Part shown: positions 8,008 to 17,694 of the stretch, piece by piece | Numbering within the stretch: position 1 is the first letter of the stretch | How the letters are laid out: the number at the start of each line of letters is the position of its first letter | NCBI GenBank assembly: GCA_964582545.1 | Contig: CAZOSB010000024.1 | Coordinates: 1-38,311, forward strand | DNA: 38,311 nt | Reading direction: 5' to 3' | Source of the DNA: JAVVUJ01 sp964582545 | GTDB taxonomy: Bacteria; Bacillota; Clostridia; Peptostreptococcales; Anaerovoracaceae | Notes under the pieces: model-generated | The model's input: the letters and a program-made list of their open reading frames with translations, nothing else | Told to the model about the DNA's origin: nothing | The model's database searches: none | Position numbers and translations under genes: made by a program

Positions 8008-9474
8008 TTGAAACTGAAAGATCTTTTGTTTGGCACCGATGTTCAATGTCCATCTGAATTAGACGATGTTAATATTACCGGAATCGCTTTTAATTCAGAA
8101 GAGGTTATGAAGGGTGATGTTTTTGTAAGCATTAAAGGACAACATGATAAAAGTAAATTCTATGCTTTGGACGCTGCTTTTAAAGGTGCTAAGGTAATCA
8201 TTACAGAAGAAGACTTTTCCTTAGAAGTCATGCCGGTTTTAAGAACATCAGACGGAAAAAAACTATTGTCGCAAATTTCACACATCTTTTATGAGAATCA
8301 AAATGCGTTTGGTGGGGTCATCGTAGGAGTTACCGGAACCAATGGAAAAACTACCACCTGCTATATGATCAAAAATATTTTGGAGGTCGCAGGAAGGGCC
8401 TGTGGAAATATAGGAACTATTGAATACAGCTTTGCAGGAAAAACCTATCAAGCCATAAATACAACTCCGGATTTTTGTTATTTGGAAAAATTATTATTAG
8501 AAATGGAAAGGTGCGGAGTCAGGAACTGTGTGATGGAGGTGTCTTCGCAGGCCATTGAATTGGGGAGAGTTGATGGGATGCGATTTTCTTATGGCATCTT
8601 TACAAACCTTACAGAAGATCATTTAGACTTTCACAAAGATATGTCCCAATACTATCAGGCCAAAAAAAAGTTGTTTTTTATGACAGATATAGCAAATATT
8701 ATAAACATAGACGATGTCTATGGAAAAAGGCTGTCAGAAGAATTAAAATCTAAGACTTCGGTTAAACTTCGCAGTTATTCCTTAAAAGGCAATACGGCAG
8801 ATTACACATGCAATGTTCTTCAGCAAAGCTTTTCCGGAACCACCATTGAGGTATGCCGCAGAAATGAAGTTTTAGGTCAATTGACCGTTCAAATCCCCGG
8901 TACTTATATGTTGGAGAATGCCATGGCAGCCATAGCCGTAGCCTGTGAAAGCAGAGTTTCTTTTGAAAAAATTAAGGAAGGGATTGAAACTTTAAGTGCG
9001 GTTCCCGGCAGATTTGAAATTATAGAAAATCCTAAAAAACAATATACTGTCATTGTAGACTTTGCGCATACTCCGGATGCGGTGGAAAAAATTCTATCTA
9101 CCGTTTTAGAAATCAAAAGAGGCAGAGTTCTCTGTCTTTTTGGCTGTGGTGGAGATCGGGAGAGAGAAAAGCGAAAGAAAATGGGAAATATTGTAGGTAG
9201 ACTTGCAGACTATGCAATTATAACCAGTGATAATCCCCGAACTGAAGAGCAAAGTGCAATTTCGGAAGAAATTGAGGAGGGTATGTATGAGACTGGATGC
9301 GAATATCAAGTCATAGATGACAGGCTTGAAGCCATTAGATTTATTTTGGATAAAGCAAGAGCTGATGACGTTGTGTTAGTGCTCGGCAAAGGTCACGAGA
9401 AATACCAAATAATTGGAGAGAAAAAGTTCTTTTTTGATGACAAGGAGACCGTATTAAAATTGATAGAAGGATAA
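8008..9474 (+). CDS. murE: UDP-MurNAc-tripeptide ligase (meso-diaminopimelate-adding) MurE
   Basis: This ATP-dependent ligase adds the third amino acid to UDP-MurNAc-L-Ala-D-Glu. It shows the N-terminal Mur domain, the P-loop GTNGKTTT (110-117), TTPDF, the probable carbamylated lysine within YYQAKKKLFF (K220), and HTPDAVEKIL. The motif DNPR (408-411) in TSDNPRTEEQ is the known signature for meso-diaminopimelate rather than lysine, so the wall is inferred to be DAP type. The start is TTG 8008, supported by AGGGAGG nine bases upstream; no ATG nearby is better placed. It is 27 bp after the PBP and 4 bp before murF. Confidence 0.97.
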   Translation: MKLKDLLFGTDVQCPSELDDVNITGIAFNSEEVMKGDVFVSIKGQHDKSKFYALDAAFKGAKVIITEEDFSLEVMPVLRTSDGKKLLSQISHIFYENQNAFGGVIVGVTGTNGKTTTCYMIKNILEVAGRACGNIGTIEYSFAGKTYQAINTTPDFCYLEKLLLEMERCGVRNCVMEVSSQAIELGRVDGMRFSYGIFTNLTEDHLDFHKDMSQYYQAKKKLFFMTDIANIINIDDVYGKRLSEELKSKTSVKLRSYSLKGNTADYTCNVLQQSFSGTTIEVCRRNEVLGQLTVQIPGTYMLENAMAAIAVACESRVSFEKIKEGIETLSAVPGRFEIIENPKKQYTVIVDFAHTPDAVEKILSTVLEIKRGRVLCLFGCGGDREREKRKKMGNIVGRLADYAIITSDNPRTEEQSAISEEIEEGMYETGCEYQVIDDRLEAIRFILDKARADDVVLVLGKGHEKYQIIGEKKFFFDDKETVLKLIEG

Positions 9475-9478
9475 GGTA

Positions 9479-10870
9479 ATGAAAAAATTAACAATAGGCG
9501 AAATTGTAAAAGCGACACATGGTAATAAAATATCAGGAGATAATGATAAGTACGTAGAAAGTATTTGCATTGATTCCCGAAAAGTAAAAAATGAAGATTT
9601 ATTTTTTGCGTTGATCGGAGAAAGCAAAGATGGGCATATCTTCCTGAACGAGGTTATCGATAAAGGTTGCAGATGCATCATAGCTTCCGACCTTCAATCG
9701 GTAAACCAAAAGAAAATTCGAGAAAAAGAAATAGGATTGATTTTAGTCGATGATACTACAAAAGCGCTACAAGAACTTGCAAAATATCATATATCAAGCA
9801 AGAGATTTTTAAAAGTTGCTGTAACGGGGAGCACCGGCAAAACTACCACAAAGGAAATGCTTTATAGCATATTTAAGGAGAAATATAAAGTATTTAAAAC
9901 GCCTGGAAACTATAATAACCATATAGGCTTACCACTGTCTCTTCTATCCATGGAGGATGATGTGGAAGTAGGAATCTTTGAAATGGGCATGAGCCAGTTC
10001 GGCGAAATTGATCTTTTGGCAGAGTTGGTTAGACCTGATATTGGCATCATAACCAATATTGGAACCTCACATATCGAAAACTTAGGAAGTCAAGAAGGAA
10101 TCTTGAGAGCAAAGATGGAGTTGACCAATTACTTTGAAAAAGACTCAACCCTAATTGTCAATGTGGACAACGAAATGCTTAACTCTGTAAAAACTAAAGG
10201 TGATTATCAACTAATAAAAACAGGAACCACAGGAAAGAGTGACTTCATTATTTCAAATATTGAGGATTTCGGGGAAGCGGGAATAAAATTTTCTATAGAA
10301 CATAAGGAACAGTTGGAAACTTACCATTTAAATATTCCAGGGAGGCACAATGCCTTTAATGGAACTTTGGCCATTGCAGCAGCAGTGCAAAGCGGTATGA
10401 CCTTGAAAGAGGCCAAAGTTGGGTTTCAAAAGACTGAATTGGTTGAAAAGCGGCTATCTATCAAGGGAAAGAATGGTATTAAGATTATCGATGATACTTA
10501 TAATGCCAGTCCAGAATCCATGAAAGCGGCTTTAGATGTTCTTTTGGCCACCGGGGGCGTGAGAAAAATAGCCATTCTAGGAGACATGCTTGAGTTGGGA
10601 CCTGGGTCAGCGGAGTATCATTTAAGCATAGGTGAATATATTGCTCAAAGACCTATTGACATTCTTATCTGCGTTGGAAAGGAATCAGCAAACATCGCGA
10701 CTGGCGCTAAAGGAAAAATGGGGGAAAGAAATATTATATGGGAGCAAAATAAAGAAACTGTATATGAAAAAATCATTTCACTGATTTCCATGGGAGATGT
10801 AATTTTAGTAAAGGGTTCCAGAGGCATGGAGATGGATAAAATAGTTAAAAAAATTATGGAGAAAGAATAG
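9479..10870 (+). CDS. murF: UDP-MurNAc-tripeptide--D-alanyl-D-alanine ligase MurF
   Basis: MurF completes the cytoplasmic precursor by adding D-Ala-D-Ala. The N-terminal domain reads SICIDSRKVKNEDLFFALIGE, followed by the P-loop GSTGKTTTKEM, the FEMGMSQFGEI motif, ITNIGTSHIENLGS, GRHNAFNGTLAIAAA and DDTYNASPESMKAAL, all typical of MurF. It has 463 residues, a normal length. ATG 9479 follows the murE stop by four bases, with GGATAAGG as ribosome site. Its stop codon TAG abuts the mraY ATG, so the two are probably translationally coupled. Confidence 0.97.
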   Translation: MKKLTIGEIVKATHGNKISGDNDKYVESICIDSRKVKNEDLFFALIGESKDGHIFLNEVIDKGCRCIIASDLQSVNQKKIREKEIGLILVDDTTKALQELAKYHISSKRFLKVAVTGSTGKTTTKEMLYSIFKEKYKVFKTPGNYNNHIGLPLSLLSMEDDVEVGIFEMGMSQFGEIDLLAELVRPDIGIITNIGTSHIENLGSQEGILRAKMELTNYFEKDSTLIVNVDNEMLNSVKTKGDYQLIKTGTTGKSDFIISNIEDFGEAGIKFSIEHKEQLETYHLNIPGRHNAFNGTLAIAAAVQSGMTLKEAKVGFQKTELVEKRLSIKGKNGIKIIDDTYNASPESMKAALDVLLATGGVRKIAILGDMLELGPGSAEYHLSIGEYIAQRPIDILICVGKESANIATGAKGKMGERNIIWEQNKETVYEKIISLISMGDVILVKGSRGMEMDKIVKKIMEKE

Positions 10871-11839
10871 ATGAATGATCAAGTTATGATTCCTATGGGT
10901 ATTTCGTTAATCGTATCCTTTGCATTAGTTGCAATAGGCATGTATTTATTTTTGCCAATTTTGAAAAAAATCAAAGCAGGGCAGAGTATACGAGAGGAAG
11001 GTCCAGAATCCCATCAGGTTAAATCGGGGACTCCAACCATGGGGGGCATTGTGATTATTGCTGCAGTATTGGTTACCTGCCTTACCTCGGGAATCATTTC
11101 AAGAGACTTATTGATTCTTTTGTTCTCCTTTATAGCCTTTGGTGTTTTAGGATTTCTCGATGACTTTGTAAAAGTATCCTTAAAAAGGAATTTGGGACTG
11201 ACGGCAAAACAAAAATTGCTTTTGCAGATCATCATTGCCGCATGGATTGCCATCTATCAAAGTCAGGTTTCTGTATATGGCTCGAAAATCTATATTCCAT
11301 TTGTGGACACCTACTGGGACTTTGGGTATTTTTATATCCCGTTTGTAGCTTTTGTGGTGGTGGCTATGGTAAACAGTGTAAATCTTACAGATGGATTGGA
11401 CGGCTTGGCATCAGGAACCTCTGCAATAGTGGCTGCATTTTTGGCTCTGTTGGCAGGAGCCTTTGGCGCTACTGCTCCCACAATTTTTTGCAGTGCGATA
11501 GCAGGGGCTTGCATGGGTTTCCTACTTTACAACAGGTATCCGGCCAAGGTTTTTATGGGAGATACGGGTTCGTTGGCTTTGGGTGGAGGATTGGCTGCTG
11601 CTGCCATACTTATGAATGTAGAGTTGATTATTCCCATAGCTGGAGGAGTCTTTGTAGCAGAGGCTTTATCCGTCATTCTTCAGGTTATCAGCTTTAAGAC
11701 TACAGGGAAAAGAATTTTTAAAATGTCACCTTTGCATCATCATTTTGAATTAAGTGGATGGAAAGAAACGAAAATTGTAGTTGTATTTTGGAGTGTTACG
11801 GTAGTTTTGTGCATTGTCAGTATGATAATAGTAAAATAG
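10871..11839 (+). CDS. mraY: Phospho-N-acetylmuramoyl-pentapeptide-transferase MraY
   Basis: MraY transfers phospho-MurNAc-pentapeptide to undecaprenyl phosphate, making lipid I at the inner face of the membrane. The sequence is strongly hydrophobic with about ten predicted membrane segments and carries the family motifs FLDDFVKV (catalytic aspartates), NLTDGLDGLASG, FMGDTGSLALGG and MSPLHHHFELSGW. At 322 residues it is a full-length enzyme. ATG 10871 directly follows the murF stop, and the only ribosome site (GGAGAAAG) lies inside the end of murF. A 75-bp AT-rich gap separates it from murD. Confidence 0.97.
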   Translation: MNDQVMIPMGISLIVSFALVAIGMYLFLPILKKIKAGQSIREEGPESHQVKSGTPTMGGIVIIAAVLVTCLTSGIISRDLLILLFSFIAFGVLGFLDDFVKVSLKRNLGLTAKQKLLLQIIIAAWIAIYQSQVSVYGSKIYIPFVDTYWDFGYFYIPFVAFVVVAMVNSVNLTDGLDGLASGTSAIVAAFLALLAGAFGATAPTIFCSAIAGACMGFLLYNRYPAKVFMGDTGSLALGGGLAAAAILMNVELIIPIAGGVFVAEALSVILQVISFKTTGKRIFKMSPLHHHFELSGWKETKIVVVFWSVTVVLCIVSMIIVK

Positions 11840-11914
11840 AACGTATTAGAATTAATAAAAGAATTAGAAAAACATAAGATAGTAAGATATGAAAGATAGA
11901 AGCGGGTAAAAGAT

Positions 11915-13276
11915 ATGGAATTAAAGAATAAGAATATTTTAATCGTGGGGTTAGGAAAATCGGGAATCGGTGCAATGATGGTGCTGAAAACTTTAGGTGC
12001 CAGAATATCCGTAACGGACAAGAATGATAAAGACTTTTTCCAAGAGGATTTATTGACTTTTATGGATGCCAATAGGGTTCGGTTTTATCCCGTTCATGCT
12101 CCCGAAAATCTGCAGCTATTTCATCTGATTGTAGTAAGTCCAGGGGTACCCTTGGAGCTTCCTTTTTTACAAAAAGCCAAAGAATTAAATATTGAAATCA
12201 TCGGTGAATTAGAACTTGCCTATCGAGTGGGATGTGGAAGGTACGTGGCAATCACAGGTACCAATGGAAAGACTACCACCACTTCTCTAGTTGGCAAAAT
12301 ATTTTCTGACAGTGGAAGGTCTACATATGTAGTCGGAAATATCGGCATATCTGTAGCCTCCGTAGCAATGGAAACGAAGCCGGAGGATTGGCTGATAACA
12401 GAAACCAGCAGCTTTCAGTTGGAGACCATCGAATCTTTTAAACCTGAAATTTCTGCTGTTTTAAACGTTACACCGGATCATCTGGATAGACATAAATCTT
12501 TTGAAAATTACTTGGAAGCAAAATCTCGAATATTTAAAAACCAAACTCAAGAGAATTTTTTGATTTTAAACAAGGATGACCCAAACTTTGAAAAATTGGC
12601 AAGAATCAGTATGGCGCAAGTGATACCTTTCAGCAGAAATAGTAGTCCTATACCGGGAGCCTTCGTTAAAAATGATAAACTGATAATTGCGGATTTGCAA
12701 GGAAAAGAACATGAAATATGCAAACTTCAAGATCTACAAATTCTAGGAGGGCACAATGTTGAAAATGCATTAGCTGCCGCAGCAATTAGTTTCTTTGCAG
12801 GGATTGACCCAAAATCTATAGGAGACTCTATTACAAAATTTATGGGGGTGGAGCATAGATTGGAAAAAGTTGGTCAGCATAATGGAGTTTGGTTTATCAA
12901 TGATTCTAAGGGTACGAATACGGATGCGGCCATCAAAGCTTTGGATGCAATGGAAAAAGAGGTAATTCTCATTGCCGGGGGATACGATAAAGGTGCGGAC
13001 TTTACAGATTTTATTAAGGCTTTTGACAATAAGGTGGAACACCTAATTTTACTGGGGAAAACCGCTGAGAAAATTAAAAAAACTGCTAGTGCGTTGGGTT
13101 TTAATAATATTACCTTATGCCAAGATATGAAAGAATGCGTAGAGACATCTATTAAAGTGGCTAAACCTGGGTATACCGTATTGTTATCTCCTGCGTGTGC
13201 CAGTTGGGATATGTATTCTAACTTTGAGCAAAGAGGGAGACATTTTAAAGAATGTGTAGAAAATTTAAGGAGATAA
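11915..13276 (+). CDS. murD: UDP-N-acetylmuramoylalanine--D-glutamate ligase MurD
   Basis: MurD adds D-glutamate to UDP-MurNAc-L-alanine. The N-terminal Rossmann-like part begins NILIVGLGKSGIGAM, and the central ATPase domain has GTNGKTTTTSLVG, ETSSFQLETIESFKP and LNVTPDHLDRH. The C-terminal domain has NDSKGTNTDAAIKAL and LLSPACASWDMY, both diagnostic of MurD. Its 453 residues are normal. ATG 11915 has only a weak ribosome site (GCGGG), unlike most genes in the cluster, so translation may be less efficient or coupled from elsewhere. It lies 75 bp after mraY, and I found no convincing promoter in that gap. Confidence 0.97.
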   Translation: MELKNKNILIVGLGKSGIGAMMVLKTLGARISVTDKNDKDFFQEDLLTFMDANRVRFYPVHAPENLQLFHLIVVSPGVPLELPFLQKAKELNIEIIGELELAYRVGCGRYVAITGTNGKTTTTSLVGKIFSDSGRSTYVVGNIGISVASVAMETKPEDWLITETSSFQLETIESFKPEISAVLNVTPDHLDRHKSFENYLEAKSRIFKNQTQENFLILNKDDPNFEKLARISMAQVIPFSRNSSPIPGAFVKNDKLIIADLQGKEHEICKLQDLQILGGHNVENALAAAAISFFAGIDPKSIGDSITKFMGVEHRLEKVGQHNGVWFINDSKGTNTDAAIKALDAMEKEVILIAGGYDKGADFTDFIKAFDNKVEHLILLGKTAEKIKKTASALGFNNITLCQDMKECVETSIKVAKPGYTVLLSPACASWDMYSNFEQRGRHFKECVENLRR

Positions 13277-13289
13277 ACTTGGAGTTGTT

Positions 13290-14408
13290 ATGGCTAAAAT
13301 AAAGAAAAAAGCAAGAAAAATAAAATCAGGTGACTTTGTCCTTACTTTTTTGGTATTGGGTTTGGTTGTGTTTGGAATTGTAATGGTGTTTAGCGCCAGC
13401 TATTATAATGCTATCAGTGACTACGGTGACCCATACTATTATTTAAAGCGAAACTTGGTGTGGGCCGGAATTGGATTATCTCTTATGATCTTTACCACCT
13501 TCACAAGCTATAGGTTATACTATCGACTTGCTCCGTTTATTATGGGCACCAGTATCGTTTTGCTGCTGCTTCTCTTTACGCCTTTGGGAATTACGACGAA
13601 TCATGCTACCAGGTGGATTGGCGTGGGTGAGATGACAATCATGCCGGGAGAAGTGGCCAAAATTGCATCGATCATATTTGTGGCTTGGTTTTTAAGTCAG
13701 GATACAACACGTATTAAGTCTTTTTCAAAAGGGGTCTTTCCACTCTTGGTGTTGACGGGTGTGTTGTTTGGTCTCATCTACCTACAGCCTAACCTTTCGA
13801 CGGCGATTACCGTTACCGGTATTATCATCGGAATGATGTTTATTGCGGGGATGCATCTCAAGTACTTTGTCGGCATCATCGGGTTAGGGGTAGCCGGTGT
13901 GGCTGCTATGATCTTTGCAACGGAAGGATTTCACTTAACTCGAGTCGTCAGTTTTTTAGATCCTTTCAAAGATCCTCTGGGAGCGGGATATCAGGTGATT
14001 CAATCGTTACTTGCATTAGGTTCAGGGGGATTGTTTGGTTTAGGTCTGGGAAAAAGTATTCAAAAGACATTATACTTACCGGAACCTCAAAATGATTTCA
14101 TATTTGCTATCATTGGAGAAGAATTGGGATTTATCGGATGTATTGCTCTAATCATATGTTACCTGGTGTTGATTTGGAGAGGTATGCATATCGCTATGAA
14201 TGCTCCGGATATGTTTGGGACTCTGCTAGCAGGTGGGATTACCATCATGCTTGCAATCCAAGTAATACTTAACATTGCAGTAGTTACATCCTCTATGCCA
14301 CCTACGGGAATCACTCTTCCCTTTATCAGCTACGGAGGAAATGCGTTGATGTTATTTATGGGATCCATGGGGATTCTGCTGAACGTTTCGAAGCACTCAG
14401 CAAGGTAA
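13290..14408 (+). CDS. ftsW: SEDS-family peptidoglycan polymerase, FtsW/SpoVE type
   Basis: A multi-pass membrane glycosyltransferase that polymerises lipid II, working with the class B PBP encoded upstream. After a very basic N-terminus (MAKIKKKARKIK) come about ten hydrophobic segments. SEDS hallmarks include GIVMVFSASYY, TNHATRWIGVG, PGEVAKIASI, FLDPFKDPLGAGYQ, LPEPQNDFIFAIIGEELGF and SSMPPTGITLPFISYGG. It has 372 residues, in the normal range. It sits between murD and murG, the position of spoVE in Bacillus, so it could be named either way. ATG 13290 follows TTGGAG. Confidence 0.95.
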   Translation: MAKIKKKARKIKSGDFVLTFLVLGLVVFGIVMVFSASYYNAISDYGDPYYYLKRNLVWAGIGLSLMIFTTFTSYRLYYRLAPFIMGTSIVLLLLLFTPLGITTNHATRWIGVGEMTIMPGEVAKIASIIFVAWFLSQDTTRIKSFSKGVFPLLVLTGVLFGLIYLQPNLSTAITVTGIIIGMMFIAGMHLKYFVGIIGLGVAGVAAMIFATEGFHLTRVVSFLDPFKDPLGAGYQVIQSLLALGSGGLFGLGLGKSIQKTLYLPEPQNDFIFAIIGEELGFIGCIALIICYLVLIWRGMHIAMNAPDMFGTLLAGGITIMLAIQVILNIAVVTSSMPPTGITLPFISYGGNALMLFMGSMGILLNVSKHSAR

Positions 14409-14421
14409 ACAAGGAGGAAAA

Positions 14422-15519
14422 ATGAGAATAATTATGACCGGGGGTGGGACCGGAGGACATATTTATCCGGCCATTGCCATAGCGGATAAGATAAAAAGAA
14501 GGCATAAGGATGCAGAGATTCTCTTTGTTGGAACAGAAAAAGGGATGGAACGGGAAATAGTGCCGCAAAACGGATATGAGATAGTGTTTATAACTATCAG
14601 TGGATTTGACCGACGAAATCCTTTAAAAAATATAAAAACCTTAAAAGAACTTTATCAAAGCGATAAGCAATCCAGAAAAATTATAGAAAATTTTAAACCT
14701 GATGTGGTTATCGGAACGGGTGGATACGTATGTGGTCCTGTGGTGAGAGCTGCGCATAAAATGGGGATTCCAACCTATATTCACGAGCAAAATGCTTGTC
14801 CGGGCATGACCAATAAGCTTTTGGAAAAATATGTACAACGCATATTTGTAAGCTTTGCCGAGGCCAAGAGCTATTTTAAAAACCAAGATAAGATACTGGT
14901 TACCGGTAATCCGGTACGCAAAAGCTTTATGCTCACCGGTGTCACTGATTTTAGAGAAAAGTTCAATATTGGTAAAAATGATTTCGCCATACTATGTTTT
15001 GGTGGAAGCAGAGGTGCCGGAATGATCAATAAGGTCATGATTAAACTGATCGATCAGATGCAAAATCTAAACAACATAAAAATATTCTTTATTACAGGGA
15101 AAATTTATTACGATAATATCCTACAATCTCTATCGGATTTAGGAGTATCTTTTGAAGATAAGATAACAATTATGCCTTATGCGGAAAATATGCACGAATA
15201 TATGCATGCCTGCGATTTGATTATCAGCCGCTCGGGTGCGTTGACGGTATCGGAGATCACCGCCTGTGGAAAGGCATCGATCCTGATACCTTCCCCGAAT
15301 GTTACAGGGAATCATCAATACTTTAATGCCAAGGTGGTTGCTGACAAAGGAGGCGCCGTGCTCATAGAGGAAAAGGAGCTCCAAACGGAAGCGCTGTATT
15401 CCGTGATTATGAGGCTCATGAATAATAAGCAAGCGTTAAATCAGATGTCGGAGGTCAGTGCTAAAATAGGAAGATTTGATGCGGCGGATGTAATCTATGA
15501 TAATTTGAACTTGCGATAG
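14422..15519 (+). CDS. murG: Lipid II synthase MurG (N-acetylglucosaminyltransferase)
   Basis: MurG adds GlcNAc to lipid I at the cytoplasmic face of the membrane to give lipid II. The GT-B fold signatures are visible: TGGGTGGHIYPAIAIAD at the N-terminus, VIGTGGYVCGPVV, HEQNACPGMTNKLL, TGNPVRKSF, FGGSRGAGMIN, and the donor-binding SRSGALTVSEITACGKASILIPSP with GNHQYFNA. It has 365 residues, as expected. ATG 14422 is preceded by a perfect AAGGAGGA site, 13 bp after ftsW. A 98-bp gap, where some clusters carry murB, separates it from murA. Confidence 0.97.
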   Translation: MRIIMTGGGTGGHIYPAIAIADKIKRRHKDAEILFVGTEKGMEREIVPQNGYEIVFITISGFDRRNPLKNIKTLKELYQSDKQSRKIIENFKPDVVIGTGGYVCGPVVRAAHKMGIPTYIHEQNACPGMTNKLLEKYVQRIFVSFAEAKSYFKNQDKILVTGNPVRKSFMLTGVTDFREKFNIGKNDFAILCFGGSRGAGMINKVMIKLIDQMQNLNNIKIFFITGKIYYDNILQSLSDLGVSFEDKITIMPYAENMHEYMHACDLIISRSGALTVSEITACGKASILIPSPNVTGNHQYFNAKVVADKGGAVLIEEKELQTEALYSVIMRLMNNKQALNQMSEVSAKIGRFDAADVIYDNLNLR

Positions 15520-15603
15520 TCACACCTTAAAGAAAAGTTCATATACTGATAAGAGTTTTCATATTGAAAAATCTTTTATATGAATCCAAAATAGACTTTC
15601 TTT

Positions 15604-15610
15604 GGAGGTG
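15604..15610 (+). promoter_or_regulatory. Ribosome binding site deciding the murA start
   Basis: GGAGGTG lies seven bases before GTG 15618. The longer in-frame start TTG 15564 has no ribosome site, and the extra 18 residues do not resemble the family. Confidence 0.8.
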
Positions 15611-15617
15611 CACATTT

Positions 15618-16886
15618 GTGGAAAGTTACCATATAACAGGTGGCAATAGACTTGAAGGTGAATTAGAAGTAAACGGAGCAAAAAATGCAGTTTTACCCAT
15701 ATTAGCAGCTTGTTTAGCTACTGGAAAAAGCTGTAGAATAACCAATTGTCCTAATTTATCTGACGTGAAAAATATGCTGACTATATTAAAAGAAATAGGA
15801 TGCAAGATAGAATATGACCAAAAGTCGGTAGTGGTAAACTCAGAACATATACATACCTTTAAAATTTCAGAAAAACTGATGAGAGAAATGCGTTCTTCTG
15901 TTTTCCTCATGGGTCCTATGATTGCTAGATTTGGAAAGATAACCATGAGCTACCCCGGTGGATGTGAAATTGGGTTGAGACCCATCGATATCCACATCTC
16001 AGCGTTAAAGCAGCTTGGAGTTACGGTAAACGAAAAGGAAGGAAACATAGAGTGCATCGGGCATAAGCTACAAGGAACCACCATTGCTCTGGATTTTCCA
16101 AGTGTAGGTGCCACAGAAAACGCTATGCTTACCGCCATCGGTGCAGAGGGTGAGACGAGGATTGTCAATGCCGCCAGAGAACCGGAGATCGTCGACTTAC
16201 AAAACTTTTTAAACGGCTGTGGGGCAAAGATAAAAGGCGCCGGCAGCGGGCAAATCGTCATAAAAGGAAATCCTCGTTTGCAGAAAACGGGGTTGGATGA
16301 AACGGAATATTCTGTAATGACCGACCGCATTGAGGCTGGAACTTTTTTGGTTGCAAGTGCTATTACCGGCGGAGAAATTATACTGAAAAATATAATGCCT
16401 GAAAATATGACTATGATTTTGTCAAAGTTGGTGGAGTCTGGTTGCAAGGTTTCCGCAGAGAAGGATAGAATATTCTTAAAGGGTCCTAAAAAGTTAAAAG
16501 CTATCAACTATATCAATACGCAGCCTCACCCAGGGTTTCCTACAGATATGCAATCACAGATGCTGTCTATGCTCACCCTGGCAAAAGGCACTAGTATTAT
16601 TACCGAAACCATATTTGAAAATAGATATAAAAACATAGACCAACTGCGCAAGATGGGTGCTCAAATTATCATCGATGGCAGAAATGCAATTATAAAGGGC
16701 GTGGCGGAGCTTTCCGGAACGATTGTGCAAGCCAAAGATCTTCGAGGAGGCGCTGCGTTGGTCATCGCAGGATTGGGAGCCAATGGAAACACCGTAGTAG
16801 AGAATATTGCCTACATTGACCGAGGATATGAAAATTTTGAGCAGAGGTTATCCCTGCTGGGGGCACAGATTGTCAGAGTAAAATAA
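15618..16886 (+). CDS. murA: UDP-N-acetylglucosamine 1-carboxyvinyltransferase MurA
   Basis: MurA makes the first committed step to peptidoglycan by moving enolpyruvate from PEP to UDP-GlcNAc. From GTG 15618 the 422-residue product begins VESYHITGGNRLEGELEVNGAKNAVLP, the normal family N-terminus. The active-site loop PGGCEIGLRPIDIHI contains C116, equivalent to the fosfomycin-reactive cysteine of E. coli MurA (C115), so the enzyme is expected to be sensitive rather than the Asp variant. Further signatures are SVGATENAM, YSVMTDRIEAGTFL, HPGFPTDMQSQM and DLRGGAALVIAG. It lies where Bacillus has murB, just before divIB. Confidence 0.96.
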   Translation: MESYHITGGNRLEGELEVNGAKNAVLPILAACLATGKSCRITNCPNLSDVKNMLTILKEIGCKIEYDQKSVVVNSEHIHTFKISEKLMREMRSSVFLMGPMIARFGKITMSYPGGCEIGLRPIDIHISALKQLGVTVNEKEGNIECIGHKLQGTTIALDFPSVGATENAMLTAIGAEGETRIVNAAREPEIVDLQNFLNGCGAKIKGAGSGQIVIKGNPRLQKTGLDETEYSVMTDRIEAGTFLVASAITGGEIILKNIMPENMTMILSKLVESGCKVSAEKDRIFLKGPKKLKAINYINTQPHPGFPTDMQSQMLSMLTLAKGTSIITETIFENRYKNIDQLRKMGAQIIIDGRNAIIKGVAELSGTIVQAKDLRGGAALVIAGLGANGNTVVENIAYIDRGYENFEQRLSLLGAQIVRVK

Positions 16887-16900
16887 TACTGAGGTTACCA

Positions 16901-17668
16901 ATGAAAAAAGAAACTGAAAACTATACTGAGGAACATCCGAAAAGGAAGAAGAAAAAAAGAAGAAAAAAAAGATATTTATTGCGACTATTTTTGTTAATCG
17001 TATTGTTAACGGCGCTTTATTTCTTTTTGTCCTCTTCTTTTTTTGATATAGAAACATTTGTAGTTGAAAATAATAATTACTACACTCCTCAACAAATTAT
17101 TGCCTTATCTAAGTCGGAGACCGGCGAAAATATCTTTGCTTTTTCCATTTCGGATATTAGAAGGAACTTATTGAAAGATCCGTATATAAAAAGTGTTAAA
17201 ATCAAAAGAAAGTTGCCTTCCACCATCACCTTAGATGTATTGGAAAGAAAAGAGTTTGCAGCAATTCCCAATGGAGAAGAATTTATTATCATCGACAAAG
17301 AAGGCATGGTTCTTAAAAAATCCAACGTAGATCTTTCTATAACACTTATTACCGGATTGACCTTAACGGAGCATAAACCTGGGAAACCTCTGGTTGTAGA
17401 GGAGAATGCTTTATTTTCAGATACCTTAAGTTTGCTTGTGGCAGTGGATAGCAAAGAAATGTTTTTCAAAAAAATTGATATTTCAAGCGTAATTATTAAA
17501 GCTTATATCTATGATTATTTATTATGTGAAGGAACGCCGGAAAATATAAAAAATAATTTAGACTCTTTGCAAGAGGTTCTATATGAGTTATACTCAAAGG
17601 GTATTGAAAGAGGAGTGCTGAAAATAGGAAATGGTGATGCCATACCCTACAGCCCTCTTATAGAATAA
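16901..17668 (+). CDS. ftsQ: Cell division protein DivIB/FtsQ
   Basis: A bitopic divisome protein of 255 residues. A short, extremely basic cytoplasmic tail (KRKKKKRRKKR at about 14-24) precedes one transmembrane helix (about 26-46). The POTRA domain follows, from about 48 to 115 (FDIETFVVENNNYYTPQQII to ITLDVLERKEFAAIP), then the beta domain with IIDKEGMVL and ITGL. FtsQ/DivIB forms the core complex with FtsL and DivIC that controls septal synthesis. The cytoplasmic tail is short compared with Bacillus DivIB. ATG 16901 has GAGGT upstream, 14 bp after murA. Confidence 0.92.
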   Translation: MKKETENYTEEHPKRKKKKRRKKRYLLRLFLLIVLLTALYFFLSSSFFDIETFVVENNNYYTPQQIIALSKSETGENIFAFSISDIRRNLLKDPYIKSVKIKRKLPSTITLDVLERKEFAAIPNGEEFIIIDKEGMVLKKSNVDLSITLITGLTLTEHKPGKPLVVEENALFSDTLSLLVAVDSKEMFFKKIDISSVIIKAYIYDYLLCEGTPENIKNNLDSLQEVLYELYSKGIERGVLKIGNGDAIPYSPLIE

Positions 17669-17694
17669 TTATTCGGATTGAAAAGGTGAGGAGC

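Noticed and set aside
11242..11697. 151-codon open frame on the + strand
   Set aside because: It is a shifted frame within mraY, whose own frame carries all catalytic motifs.
15542..15584. TATACT and a 7-bp inverted repeat (TTCATAT/ATATGAA) between murG and murA
   Set aside because: There is no -35 at the right distance and the repeat is short and AT-rich; not enough for a promoter or operator call.
15950..16507. 185-codon open frame on the minus strand
   Set aside because: It lies entirely within murA, opposite a strongly conserved coding frame, with a composition typical of an antisense shadow.
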